DNA from: DAOPXV01 sp035352535
Lineage (GTDB): Bacteria; Muiribacteriota; UBA9980
Direction of reading: 5' to 3'
Assembly: GCA_964545075.1 (NCBI GenBank)
Contig: CAZJFS010000054.1
Location: forward strand, 1 to 24,928
Length of the DNA: 24,928 nucleotides
Shown: positions 4,986 through 14,396 of the stretch, piece by piece
How the letters are laid out: every line of letters starts with the position of its first letter
How positions within the stretch are numbered: the stretch's first letter is position 1
Program-made: the position numbers and the translations under genes
Notes under the pieces: generated by a model
The model's database searches: none
What the model was told of the DNA's origin: nothing
What the model saw: the letters and a program-made list of their open reading frames with translations, nothing else

Positions 4986-7457
4986 ATGAATGATTTTAAC
5001 GGCCGTGATGAAGGCAAAAATATTTTAGCGGATAACGAAGTTAAGTACAGGCTTTTATTCGAAAATCCGATAACCGGTTTTGCCTATCACAGAATAATAG
5101 TTGACGCTTCCGGCATGCCCGTGGACTACGTTTTTCTTGAATTAAACGATACATTCGAATATTTTACGGGCCTTAAAAGGGGAGACATAATAGGTAAAAA
5201 AGCTACTGAGATTTTTGACATGAGCGATGAAATTATTCGCGATTCCGTTGAAGGGTTCGTAAAAAAATATGGAGAAGTGGCTCTTGAAGGTGGAAGCGAA
5301 CGGTTGGAAAAATACAGCCCGGCCGATAAAAAATGGTATGACGTGTATGTTTACAGCCCTCTCTGCGGTTATTTCGCGACGGTGCTTCTTGACATAACCG
5401 CCCGCAAGCAGGCTGAAAACGAATTGCTCAAATCAAGCCGTTTCCTTCTTTCATCGATCAATTCGATCGAAAGCCCGATAGCTATAATAGACGACATAGG
5501 AACGATAGTTCATACCAATATAGCCTGGAATTCGATGAAGGACAAGAGCCCTTTTTTCGGTCCGGAATTCGCTCAGGACCTTAATTTTCTTGAATCGTGC
5601 AGCGCCTTTACTCTTCAAAAAACGAAGAACGCTCCGGATATTCTAAACGGCATCTTCGCCGTTATAGCGGGAAGCCTGAAACAATATCACGATGAATATT
5701 ATTATAAGGGCAGCTGGTTCGGTATAAGGGTCACCAGTTTTGAAGCGGATGGCATTAAAACGGTAATAATACATGAAAATATAACCGACAGAAAAAAGAA
5801 TGAAGAGTACATGACGCTCAACGAATCGAGGCTTGAGACCCTTTTGAAAATGAATAATATGACCGAAGCTCCCGTCGATCGCATATTGGAATTCGCGCTT
5901 GAGGAAGCCCTGTGCCTTACGGGCAGCAAAACCGGAGTTATCGCGCTTCTCGATGAGAACGAGAAGCCGGTTAACGTTAAGGGTACGCCGGGTCATTTTT
6001 GGGCCCGATGTGAAACCGCCGATAAAACGCCGTGCCTTGATATTGAAGAAAACGCATGGTATTTAGGGGTCTTAAAAAAAAGAAAAACGGTCATGTCTAA
6101 TGATTATCCGGAAAACGGTAACGGCGCCGGAAGATTTATAAGCGTTCCGGTCTTTGATGACGAAAGGATAGCCGCGATATTCGCGGTATCTGATAAAACT
6201 TGTGAATATGATCATTTCGAGCAAAATCAGCTGGAACTTCTGGTAATCGAGATATGGCGTCTTGTCAAAAGAAAGAGCGCGGAGCAGGTCCTGCGCGAAG
6301 CGAATGAAAAACTAAAAAAGCTGGACGTACTTAAAACCGATTTTTTATCGATGGTTTCACATGAACTCAGGACGCCGTTGACTTCCATTATAGGTTTTAC
6401 CAATATCATAAAAAAGAAGCTCGATAGTATAGCGGCCCCGCTGATAAGCGAAAACATGCCGAAACGGAAAAAGGCGTTCGAGCAGATAACCGGAAATATC
6501 GACATCATATTATCGGAAGGCGAAAGGCTCGCGGAACTTATAAATAACGTTCTGGATATTACAAAACTTGAATCCGGCAAGACCGAATGGAAAATGCAGG
6601 AAGTCTTTGCCGCCGAGGTTATCGATAAGGCCGTAGGCGCGACGAATTCACTCATTTTAGCCAAGGGCCTCGGCGTTCACGTCGATATCGAAAAAGATAT
6701 TCCCCCGGTCACTGGCGATTTCAATAAACTGCTGCAGGTTGTCATCAATCTTATCTCGAACGCCGTTAAATTCAGCGATAAAGGCGGCATAACCTGCCGC
6801 GCGAGGCTTGAGGAAGGCTATGCCGTTATAAGCGTCGAAGATAACGGCATAGGCATTTGGCCCGAAAATTTATCGAAGATATTCGAAAAATTCAAGCAGC
6901 TTTCCGACACGCTCCCTTCGAAATATGTGAGGAGCGGAACGGGGCTGGGCCTTCCGATATGCAGGCAGATCGTCGAATATCACGAAGGCAGAATATGGGT
7001 CGAAAGCGAACCGGGAAAGGGAAGCATTTTTTCGTTTTCAATACCCGTGCGCTCAAGATCGGCCATAGATAAAAGTGAAATATCCAGAAGGCTTTTCGCT
7101 CAGCTTAGCGAACAGGTTCTCGAAACCGTGCTGCCGGTCGGGCAAAATAAGGTGCTTATAATAGAAGAGGATGAAAAAATAAGAAGAGCCTTCAGACCGG
7201 CCCTGGAAGAGCACGGATTTAAAATTATAGAGGCCAATGACGGGATAGACGCGATAGCTAAGATCAAAATTGAAAAACAAAGGCCGGATCTTATATTGAT
7301 AAACATTTCGATAAATAAAATGGCGGGATTCGATTTCGCGCTCATTTTAAGGAGCGACCCGCTTATATCCGGCGTTCCTATAGTGATATTGTCGGTAAAG
7401 GACAAGAGCGAAGGAAACGTTAAGTTTTACGATATCGACCGCTTTTTTATATGCTGA
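4986..7457 (+). CDS. PAS-PAS-GAF hybrid histidine kinase with degenerate C-terminal receiver
   Basis: This soluble sensor kinase has 823 residues from ATG 4986; a TTG at 4980 would add two, and neither has a strong ribosome site. The order is: PAS ~17-145 (YRLLFENPITGFAYHRI ... FATVLLDITARKQ); a second PAS ~150-275 (IDDIGTIVHTNIAW ... ENITDRKKNEE); GAF ~290-430 (ALCLTGSKTGVIALLDE, FISVPVFDDERIAAIFAVSD); HisKA with H459 in FLSMVSHELRTPL; HATPase ~575-690 with N-box VINLISNAVKF, G1 VEDNGIGI and G2 GTGLGLPICRQIV. Residues ~720-823 are receiver-like, but the expected phosphoacceptor Asp is N773 (LILINISINKMAGF), and the protein stops at DRFFIC before the Lys-Pro motif. The receiver is therefore probably not phosphorylated. 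The kinase core looks intact. Its partner is unknown. Confidence 0.9.
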   Translation: MNDFNGRDEGKNILADNEVKYRLLFENPITGFAYHRIIVDASGMPVDYVFLELNDTFEYFTGLKRGDIIGKKATEIFDMSDEIIRDSVEGFVKKYGEVALEGGSERLEKYSPADKKWYDVYVYSPLCGYFATVLLDITARKQAENELLKSSRFLLSSINSIESPIAIIDDIGTIVHTNIAWNSMKDKSPFFGPEFAQDLNFLESCSAFTLQKTKNAPDILNGIFAVIAGSLKQYHDEYYYKGSWFGIRVTSFEADGIKTVIIHENITDRKKNEEYMTLNESRLETLLKMNNMTEAPVDRILEFALEEALCLTGSKTGVIALLDENEKPVNVKGTPGHFWARCETADKTPCLDIEENAWYLGVLKKRKTVMSNDYPENGNGAGRFISVPVFDDERIAAIFAVSDKTCEYDHFEQNQLELLVIEIWRLVKRKSAEQVLREANEKLKKLDVLKTDFLSMVSHELRTPLTSIIGFTNIIKKKLDSIAAPLISENMPKRKKAFEQITGNIDIILSEGERLAELINNVLDITKLESGKTEWKMQEVFAAEVIDKAVGATNSLILAKGLGVHVDIEKDIPPVTGDFNKLLQVVINLISNAVKFSDKGGITCRARLEEGYAVISVEDNGIGIWPENLSKIFEKFKQLSDTLPSKYVRSGTGLGLPICRQIVEYHEGRIWVESEPGKGSIFSFSIPVRSRSAIDKSEISRRLFAQLSEQVLETVLPVGQNKVLIIEEDEKIRRAFRPALEEHGFKIIEANDGIDAIAKIKIEKQRPDLILINISINKMAGFDFALILRSDPLISGVPIVILSVKDKSEGNVKFYDIDRFFIC

Positions 7458-7499
7458 TATTGGAATATTTTAAGATTTGAGATGATCGCCGGCTGCCGG

Positions 7500-8987
7500 T
7501 TATATTTCTTCAGGATTTCGCCCGCCATGATTTTTTTCCATTAAATGCGTCAGGGACGGAAGTTCCACGCCCTCCGCCCTGCATAATTCCGCCGTTTTTT
7601 TCACGTAACTTTCGATGTCGAACTTGCGCCTGAGCCCGTTTTCGTTCATATATCGCACCGACCCGAATATGGGGCGCTTCGTCCATGGGCGGTCGTGCTT
7701 TCCGAAGCACCACGCGACGCCGGCGAATCCGTTGGGATCGCGCCCGTCAAGCTCATACCTGTTATTTAGATATATCGCGGTTTTAAAAGCTTCACGAGGA
7801 TTTTCGCTCCATTCGATGATCTTTTTGCCCCAGTACATTCTCATGTAGTTGTGCATTTTTCCGGTAGCCGCCATTTCGAGCTGGGCCGCGTTCCAGTAAT
7901 GGTCGTGCGTCATGGCTTTTTCGAATTCTTCGGAAGTATAAATATATTCCCGTCGGTCGTTTTCGCGCTCCCTGAAGTTTTTTAAAACCCATTCGGGCAG
8001 GCCTTCGAATGAATCGTAATTATCGTTGTAATGGCAGAAATTCATTGAAAGCTCGCGTCTGACTATTATTTCTTCAAGATAGACGTCGGCGGCGGTTTTC
8101 TTTTTTTGGCTTTCCTTGACCTTTAAGGCGATATATAGCGGCGATATCTGTCCGAAATGAAGATAAGGGCTCATATTAGACAGGAAGCCGAGCGAAGGGT
8201 CGTTTCTGAGGCCAGCGTAATCGTCGAGTTTGTTTTCGATGAATTCTTCGAGGAGTTTAAGGGCCGCGGCCGCGCCGCCGCGGTAAAAGCTTGAAGGTTT
8301 TACTGAAGGATCGGCTCCGAGATTTTTTATTATCGCGCCCGTGCCGTGATCGCCGGATGGGCATGGTATAATTTCTTCTCCGGCGTTTTTGAATATATTA
8401 GAATATTCTTTATCTTTAATATTGCTTCCGGCCGATCTCAGATCGAGCCTTGTTTCATTTAAAGGCGCGAGGAATTTTTCGAGAAGGCGCGTTATTTTAG
8501 GCCTTATAGTTCTCGCGGCGAATTCTTCTTTATTCGAGGCGGTTTCGACGGGGACTATGACGTCGGATTCGACCTGGATAAAGGCGCATTTGATTTTTTC
8601 GGCGGCTTCGCGGCGCCATAGGCGCTGTATTTTCAGATAGCCCATGTCGGTTATCGCGAGGCAGGCTTCCTTTGAGGCTGAAGCGGCTATATCCGGCGGA
8701 TTTCCGATGACGATCGCCATTTTAATTCCGCGTTTCAAAAGCGCGTTTCGGGTCTCGAAAAGCCCTTCGAGCATAAAATGATAATGCCGCGCGTTAGCGC
8801 CTGGAAAACCGGGCGTAAGGGCGAATATCACGATCAGCGTTTTTTTCAGCTCGTTCGCTTTTTTTATCGCGTATTCGAGCGCGTGATTATAACCGGCCCT
8901 CGCTGACGCCTGCATCCAGTACAGCACGAATTTTTTGTCGTAAACCGCGTTATTATTGAGCGGCCTGATTCTTTCGGAATGTATCAA
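7500..8987 (-). CDS. phrB: Class II CPD (deoxyribodipyrimidine) photolyase
   Basis: This 495-residue FAD enzyme uses blue light to split cyclobutane pyrimidine dimers in DNA. Class II hallmarks are present: N-terminal RIRPLNN and FVLYWMQASARAGYNHALEYA; LSNMSPYLHFGQISPLYIAL; the central ELSMNFCHYN; AQLEMAATGKMHNYMRMYWG with its Trp-rich neighbourhood; and YELDGRDPNGFAGVAWCFGK HDRPW near the C terminus. The only start that keeps the conserved N terminus is TTG 8987, which overlaps the TGA of the upstream CheB/CheR kinase gene by four bases (TTGA) and lacks a strong Shine-Dalgarno, so translation is probably coupled. It ends 42 bases from the convergent hybrid kinase gene. Finding a photolyase as last gene of a chemosensory operon is unusual. 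Confidence 0.93.
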   Translation of the reverse strand: MIHSERIRPLNNNAVYDKKFVLYWMQASARAGYNHALEYAIKKANELKKTLIVIFALTPGFPGANARHYHFMLEGLFETRNALLKRGIKMAIVIGNPPDIAASASKEACLAITDMGYLKIQRLWRREAAEKIKCAFIQVESDVIVPVETASNKEEFAARTIRPKITRLLEKFLAPLNETRLDLRSAGSNIKDKEYSNIFKNAGEEIIPCPSGDHGTGAIIKNLGADPSVKPSSFYRGGAAAALKLLEEFIENKLDDYAGLRNDPSLGFLSNMSPYLHFGQISPLYIALKVKESQKKKTAADVYLEEIIVRRELSMNFCHYNDNYDSFEGLPEWVLKNFRERENDRREYIYTSEEFEKAMTHDHYWNAAQLEMAATGKMHNYMRMYWGKKIIEWSENPREAFKTAIYLNNRYELDGRDPNGFAGVAWCFGKHDRPWTKRPIFGSVRYMNENGLRRKFDIESYVKKTAELCRAEGVELPSLTHLMEKNHGGRNPEEI

Positions 8988-11900
8988 TTTTTTTTGTCTC
9001 CATCGGTCCTGGCGCGTTCAAAAAGTAATTTATAGATCGCGGCGGTGAGTTTTTCCGTTTCGATCGGTTTGGATAAATATTCATCGACGCCGGATTCCAT
9101 TATGGTTTCCCGTTCCGCGGCGGTGGCGTAAGCGGTTTGAGCGATTATAGGAAGGCGGCGTCCCGTTTTTTTCTCGCTATCGCGGATAATTCTGGTCAGT
9201 TCGATGCCGTTTAAATTAGGGATCTGTATGTCCATGAGTATCAGGTCGTAGCGGCCGGCTTTAATCATTTCAAGCGCTTTATTTCCGTCCGCCGTCGATT
9301 CGGCTTCATAGCCGATTAATGAAACCATTTTTTTAATGAGAACCTGGCTTGTTTCATCATCCTCGACGATCAGTATTTTTGCTTTTTTCCCCGGTTTTTC
9401 TGAATGTGGAGTTATTTTTTCCGTTTTAAAGATTGCATTTTTTTCGGCTCCGCAGGTTCCGAACGGAAGTTCGACGATGAATTTGCTGCCTTTGCGCTGA
9501 TCGCTTTCAACTTTCACTTCTCCGCCCATAAGGCCGGTAAGTTTTTTTATAATTGAAAGTCCGAGGCCCGTCCCCTGATATCTTTTTTTCATGGACATAT
9601 CCAGTTGCGTGAATGGTTGAAAAAGATCTTTTATGCGGTCTTTTGGTATGCCTATTCCGGTGTCGGACACGATAATTTTTATTATGAAGCTGTTTTCGCT
9701 TCGCGAAACGACGCCGGCCGAAAGTTTGACTTCGCCTTCCGCCGTGAATTTTATAGCGTTGGATAGAAGATTGTCGACTATTTGCTTAAGCCGCGTTTCA
9801 TCGCCAAAGGCTGTTTCAGGGACCCGGGCGTCGATGTCCGGCTTCAGGGCGAGGCCTTTCAATGCGGCGGCGCTTTTAAACGTATCGAGAGAAGCTTTGA
9901 ATGTTTTTGTCAATTCGAATTCGGCGTTTTGAATTTCAAATTTGCCGCTTTCTATTTTAGATATATCCAGAATATCGTTTATTATTCTTATAAGGCTGTC
10001 GCATGAAGTTCTTATATAACTGAGGCATTCGTTTTGATTGACGGTAAGCCCGGTGCCGGCGAGGATACTGGAAAAACCCACTATGCCGTTCATCGGGGTC
10101 CTTATCTCGTGGCTCATGTTGGCCAGAAACTGGCTTTTTATCATGCTCGCTTTTTCCGCGGCTTCTTTAGCGGCGCGAAGTTCCGTTTCGACTTTTTTCC
10201 GTTCGGTATCGTCCCATACAATTCCGTTAATTTTAACAGGCCTGTTCGCTTCGTCATTGACGATTCTTCCGCGCGAGCTGATATAGCGGACGGAGCCGTC
10301 CGGCCATATGATCCTGAAGTCCGGCTCGTATTGTATTCCCTGTTCGATCATCCGGGTTCTCATGGTTTTGATTCTATAGCGGTCGTCCGGATGAACGATG
10401 CTGAAAAATTCCTCGTCGGTTTCGCCGAATGTTAAAGGGTCCAGACCCAGAATATGGCAGGCCTGTTCGTCGAAGTATCTTTTGCTTTCAATTATATCCC
10501 AGCTCCAGACTCCCATTTGCGCTGATTGTATGGCGAGATCCAGCCGCGCTTTATTTTCACGCAAAGTTTTTTCGGCCAGCTTGATTTCGGTTACGTTGCT
10601 AAAAGTCAGTACGATTCCGTCTATCTGTCCGTCGCTTTTTTTAAACGGCAGAACCCGGCGTATAAACCATTGACCGTCTTCCGTTTTGATTTCTTTAACC
10701 ATGGGCGCAAGCGTTTCCATGGTTTTTTTCGCCTGCGCGGAAAGATCTTCGTCGTGGAAGCGCCTGCTCAAATGATTTATAGGGCGGCCTATATCGACGG
10801 GCAGAAGGTTGAAAAGGCTTTTAGCTGCCGGAGTGAAAAAGCGTATGAGCATATTGATATCGAGGAAAATCGTGGCTATTTCGGTGCCGTTCATAAGATT
10901 TAGCATATCATTATTGGCCAGCTTCAGATCTTTTATTTTTTCGCTTAATTGTGAGTTTACGAGGTTGAGTTCTTCGTTTAGCGACTGCATTTCTTCCTTT
11001 GAAGTTTCAAGTTCCTCGTTCGCGGTCTGGAATTCTTCATTAATGGACATTATTTCTTCATTGGAGGCCTTGAGTTCCTCGTTGGAAGCCTCTAATTCCT
11101 CTACGATATTCTGCAAATCTTCGTGCGTGGTCATAAGTTCGGTTTCCAGATAATGCGAATCTATTTCGTCGCTATGAGTTTCGTTAGGCGCCATGGCGCC
11201 GTCCTCGGCCTCGAAAGTTATAAGAAGATATTTTTCGACCGTATCCTGGTCGTTAACGTGGCTTATAGTTATTTTTACCGTGCCGTTCGATTTTTCATGT
11301 TTTATTCCGGCTCTCGTTATTATTTGCTTGTTATCGTTTTTAAGCGCTTTATATATGCACGTGCGCAATTTCGGCCGCAAATCCTCTTTTATCATTTGAA
11401 ATAAATTTAATGACGGTTCGTTTTGAGGCAGCTCGAAATAATTCGCCGTCGGGCCGTGAAATTGAACGATCTCGAATTTTGCGTTGATAATAACCGCGGC
11501 CGGCGCGAAACGTTTTAGCAATTCGGCTTGCATCAATTGGGTAAGGCTTTTTGCCGGACGTGAAAAATGCGCCGCCGCCCTGGTTGAACCGTTGACCGAT
11601 GGAATGAGAAATTCGGAAAAAATGGATTTTTTCCAGCCGCGGTGCCTGAAAATGCGATATTCTTTTGAGATAACTTCAAAAAAATCGCATTGAATGCCTA
11701 TGTTTTCAGAGCTTCCCAGGATCATTACTCCGCCTTTTCGCAAAGCGTAGTGAAATAAATTAATGACTTTTTTCTGCATGCCCTGTTCGAGGTAAATCAG
11801 GAGATTCCGGCAGCTGATAATATCCAGATTTGAAAAAGGCGGGTCTCCGATTAAATTTTGAACGGCGAATATTATAGACTCCCTGATTTGCTGGATTATT

Positions 11901-13093
11901 CGATACTTTTTCCCGTTTTTTATGAAAAATTTTTTTAATCTATCGGAAGAAACGCCGGCCGTTATTTTTTCATTATAAATTCCGGATCGCGCCGTTTCTA
12001 TAGCATTTGAGTCGATATCGGTGGCGAATATCTGTACGTTAAAAGGTTTATTCATTTCTTCGAAAAGCTCGTATAATATAATAGCTATCGTATAAGGCTC
12101 TTCGCCGCTTGAACAACCGGGCACCCAGATTCTGAGCGGCACGTCTGGTTGGGATTCGCTGACTAACTCGCGAAGCGTTTCGTTTTTAAGAGTTTCCCAT
12201 AGCGCGCCTTCACGGAAAAATTCGGTGACTCCTATTAAAAGATCCTTGAAAAGCGACTCTAATTCATCAGGATTACGTTTCAATAAATCGACATAGCCGT
12301 CGCCGCTATTAATTCCGCAAAGCCCCATGCGGCGTTCCGCGCGCCGGACTATGGTGTTTTTTTTATAGCATTTAAAATCATATTTAAACCGGTTTTGAAT
12401 AAGCTCGAGAATCCGGTTTAATTCATCGGTGTTGCTAAGAATATCTAAAGAATTTTTAATGCAGGGATGTTCGAGATATTTGACGATGGCGGCGGGCATT
12501 TCTTTAACGGCGAGGATGATATCCACGAATCCCGTTTGAATGGCGTTATTTGGCATTCCTTCAAATTCTGCCGTTTCGGGTTTTTGAACGAGCGTGAGGC
12601 CGCCGTATTCCTTTACGATTGAAATTCCAGTTGCGCCGTCATTCATGGTTCCCGATAATATAATTGCTATAGCCAGTTCCCGAACCTTTTCGCCCAACGA
12701 CTGAAAAAAGAAATCTATCGGCAATTTGACGTCTTTCATATCGGTTTTTTTGTGCGGTCTGAGTTCGCCGTTAATCAGTTCTATTATTTTTTCCGACGGC
12801 GCCACGTAAATATGATTCGGATTTATTTTCATTCTTTTTTTTATGTCCACTACGGGCATATCGGTATATTTGCTTAAAATGTCCGCTATCATACTTTTTT
12901 GCATCGGATTGAGATGAGTGATAACGACGAAGGCCGCTCCTGAAGACGCGGGCATGTTAGAAAAAAAAGTTTTTAACGCGTCAAGTCCGCCGGCCGAAGC
13001 TCCTATGCCTATAACATGAATGCCGCTCGCTTCTTGCGTTTTGTTTTCAAAACGTGGCGAATGGCATCTGGCGTTCAAAATAATTTCAGACAT
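8984..13093 (-). CDS. CheB-CheR-PAS-PAS-histidine kinase-receiver fusion protein
   Basis: This 1369-residue cytoplasmic protein combines several modules. CheB methylesterase spans ~24-210, with triad S33 (GASAGG), H60 (ITHLNP) and D152 (MNDGATG). CheR methyltransferase spans ~225-490, with FFRE, the SAM loop VPGCSSGEEPY (324-334), ATDID and CRNLLIYL. A long NEE/NEEL coiled coil spans ~655-725, typical of such fusions. PAS domains lie at ~728-840 and ~845-970 (HPDDR, DGSVRYISSRGRI). HisKA has H995 (FLANMSHEIRTPMNGIVGF), and the HATPase has VDNLLSNAIKF, SDTGIGIP and GTGLGLSII. The C-terminal receiver ~1238-1360 has D1288, T1320 and K1342. It can in principle methylate and demethylate a receptor and run a phosphorelay. 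ATG 13093 has AAGGAG 7 bases upstream and follows the MBL gene by 33 bases. All catalytic residues checked are present. Confidence 0.93.
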   Translation of the reverse strand: MSEIILNARCHSPRFENKTQEASGIHVIGIGASAGGLDALKTFFSNMPASSGAAFVVITHLNPMQKSMIADILSKYTDMPVVDIKKRMKINPNHIYVAPSEKIIELINGELRPHKKTDMKDVKLPIDFFFQSLGEKVRELAIAIILSGTMNDGATGISIVKEYGGLTLVQKPETAEFEGMPNNAIQTGFVDIILAVKEMPAAIVKYLEHPCIKNSLDILSNTDELNRILELIQNRFKYDFKCYKKNTIVRRAERRMGLCGINSGDGYVDLLKRNPDELESLFKDLLIGVTEFFREGALWETLKNETLRELVSESQPDVPLRIWVPGCSSGEEPYTIAIILYELFEEMNKPFNVQIFATDIDSNAIETARSGIYNEKITAGVSSDRLKKFFIKNGKKYRIIQQIRESIIFAVQNLIGDPPFSNLDIISCRNLLIYLEQGMQKKVINLFHYALRKGGVMILGSSENIGIQCDFFEVISKEYRIFRHRGWKKSIFSEFLIPSVNGSTRAAAHFSRPAKSLTQLMQAELLKRFAPAAVIINAKFEIVQFHGPTANYFELPQNEPSLNLFQMIKEDLRPKLRTCIYKALKNDNKQIITRAGIKHEKSNGTVKITISHVNDQDTVEKYLLITFEAEDGAMAPNETHSDEIDSHYLETELMTTHEDLQNIVEELEASNEELKASNEEIMSINEEFQTANEELETSKEEMQSLNEELNLVNSQLSEKIKDLKLANNDMLNLMNGTEIATIFLDINMLIRFFTPAAKSLFNLLPVDIGRPINHLSRRFHDEDLSAQAKKTMETLAPMVKEIKTEDGQWFIRRVLPFKKSDGQIDGIVLTFSNVTEIKLAEKTLRENKARLDLAIQSAQMGVWSWDIIESKRYFDEQACHILGLDPLTFGETDEEFFSIVHPDDRYRIKTMRTRMIEQGIQYEPDFRIIWPDGSVRYISSRGRIVNDEANRPVKINGIVWDDTERKKVETELRAAKEAAEKASMIKSQFLANMSHEIRTPMNGIVGFSSILAGTGLTVNQNECLSYIRTSCDSLIRIINDILDISKIESGKFEIQNAEFELTKTFKASLDTFKSAAALKGLALKPDIDARVPETAFGDETRLKQIVDNLLSNAIKFTAEGEVKLSAGVVSRSENSFIIKIIVSDTGIGIPKDRIKDLFQPFTQLDMSMKKRYQGTGLGLSIIKKLTGLMGGEVKVESDQRKGSKFIVELPFGTCGAEKNAIFKTEKITPHSEKPGKKAKILIVEDDETSQVLIKKMVSLIGYEAESTADGNKALEMIKAGRYDLILMDIQIPNLNGIELTRIIRDSEKKTGRRLPIIAQTAYATAAERETIMESGVDEYLSKPIETEKLTAAIYKLLFERARTDGDKKN

Positions 13094-13126
13094 AATTTTT
13101 CTCCTTGAACGTTATTTTAATGACGA

Positions 13127-13732
13127 TTAAGCAGTTATAACGCTTTTTTCCACGTTTGAAAGCGTGTTTTTCAATACGCCATTGACGTCATGCGTCAGAG
13201 GGTCGTCGTGGCCGGAATAGATGATATCGATATCCATCCTGACGATTTTTTTAAGAAATGTCACGAAAGCCGAAGTATATGATCCGCCGGGTGTTTTTAT
13301 GTTTATGGGCGTGTCGCCCGAAAAAAGGATGCGGTCTTTTTTTGAGTACAGGCAGATGGAATCGTTGGAATGCGCCGGTACATGTATGACCTCGAATTCC
13401 GAGTCGCCCATAATGACGTTTTCGCCGTTTGAAAGAGTTCTCGTGATTTCGTCGGAATTATTGAAGGCCAGTACTTTTGGATGGAATTTTTTAATTACGT
13501 GTTTAAGGCCGCCGGCATGGTCGAAGTGATTGTGGGTTATTATCACCTGTTCGACTGGATTTTTTCCGACGCCGGTAGATGCTATCCTGGCCACTTCGCC
13601 GATGACGAAGTCGTTAGTTCCGACGTCCACGAGGGTATTTATATCGGAAAGAGCGTTCCAGGTGCCTAATACGAGATAAAAGTTGCAACAATACGTGTTG
13701 CTTTTACTTCCATAAAAAGTTATTACTTTCAT
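13127..13732 (-). CDS. MBL-fold metallo-hydrolase in a chemosensory operon
   Basis: This is a 201-residue metallo-beta-lactamase-fold protein. The complete metal set is visible: H67-x-H69-x-D71-H72 (THNHFDHAGG), H121 (VPAHSNDS), D140 (LFSGDT) and H175 (YSGHDDP). There is no signal peptide or extra domain. It lies between cheR (18-base gap) and the CheB/CheR kinase fusion (33-base gap), so it is co-expressed with chemoreceptor genes. In Treponema denticola an MBL-fold di-iron protein (ODP) encoded next to a chemoreceptor senses oxygen/iron for chemotaxis; an analogous sensor role here is inference. The alternative is an ordinary zinc hydrolase, for example of a thioester or lactone. Whether the metals are Fe or Zn cannot be read from the sequence. 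Confidence 0.85.
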   Translation of the reverse strand: MKVITFYGSKSNTYCCNFYLVLGTWNALSDINTLVDVGTNDFVIGEVARIASTGVGKNPVEQVIITHNHFDHAGGLKHVIKKFHPKVLAFNNSDEITRTLSNGENVIMGDSEFEVIHVPAHSNDSICLYSKKDRILFSGDTPINIKTPGGSYTSAFVTFLKKIVRMDIDIIYSGHDDPLTHDVNGVLKNTLSNVEKSVITA

Positions 13733-13750
13733 TATGTCGAAGCCTTTTGA

Positions 13751-14356
13751 TCACGCTATTTTTTTATAAAGCTGAGCGTCAACGGCCACCTGCTCAAAAA
13801 GTTTCGCCAGTTCATCCGGAAGTTTCTGCGTCTGTTCGGACACGAAAAAGCCTCCCATCGAAAGCGAACGGTGAAACATTTTAATGACCTCTATGCGTTC
13901 GGCCTGCTGAAAATGAAGAAGGACGTTCTTGCACAGTATCATGCTGTATTCTTCGCCCACAGGTTTAAGTTCGAGGAGATTGTTCTTTGTGAAGCGGACC
14001 CTGCTTCTGATCTGTTCTACGATCCTGCAATTGCCGTTCGAGTCGGCTTTTTCAAAATATTTCGTAAATATGCCCGGCGGAATTCGTTTAAGCTCTTCTT
14101 CGGGGTAATATCCGTTCGTTACTATTTTTACGAACTGGTCCTGCTCGTCTATATCGGTGGCGTCTATCGTTACGTTGCGGAAAGCGAACGGGTTCATGTT
14201 TTCCGCCAGGACTATGGCCAGAGTGTAGGGCTCGGGGCCCATGGCGCATCCGGCGTCCCATATCCTCACGTGGCTTCTGCCGGCGATCGTAGGGAGAAGG
14301 TGCTTGACGGCGAGTTCTATCGTATGGAGGTCTCTGAAGAAAAAGGTGAATGCCAT
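13751..14356 (-). CDS. cheR: Short CheR-type protein methyltransferase (no N-terminal CheR domain)
   Basis: This 201-residue SAM-dependent methyltransferase would transfer methyl groups to receptor glutamates. It starts MAFTFFFRD, exactly where the catalytic domain of ordinary CheR (about 270-280 residues) begins, so the all-helical N-terminal domain is missing. The SAM-binding loop is IWDAGCAMGPEPYTLAI (usual form GCS-TGEEPY; the first Glu is Pro here), followed by DATDID, FTKNNLLELKPVG and the CKNVLLHF motif. It ends FFVSEQTQKLPDEL...VDAQLYKKIA. No in-frame upstream start adds the lost domain, and AAAGGA lies about 12 bases before the ATG, so the short form looks genuine. It follows the chemoreceptor gene by 104 bases holding a strong hairpin. 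The missing domain may alter receptor docking. Confidence 0.88.
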   Translation of the reverse strand: MAFTFFFRDLHTIELAVKHLLPTIAGRSHVRIWDAGCAMGPEPYTLAIVLAENMNPFAFRNVTIDATDIDEQDQFVKIVTNGYYPEEELKRIPPGIFTKYFEKADSNGNCRIVEQIRSRVRFTKNNLLELKPVGEEYSMILCKNVLLHFQQAERIEVIKMFHRSLSMGGFFVSEQTQKLPDELAKLFEQVAVDAQLYKKIA

Positions 14357-14396
14357 TTTATTTGGTGGTTCCTTTCGTTAAATTGCCGTTATATCG

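Noticed and set aside
7440..7499. Frameshift that would extend the receiver of the hybrid kinase
   Set aside because: Reading the other two frames past 7440 gives short tails without the Lys-Pro motif, so the truncation appears real unless the sequence is wrong further upstream.
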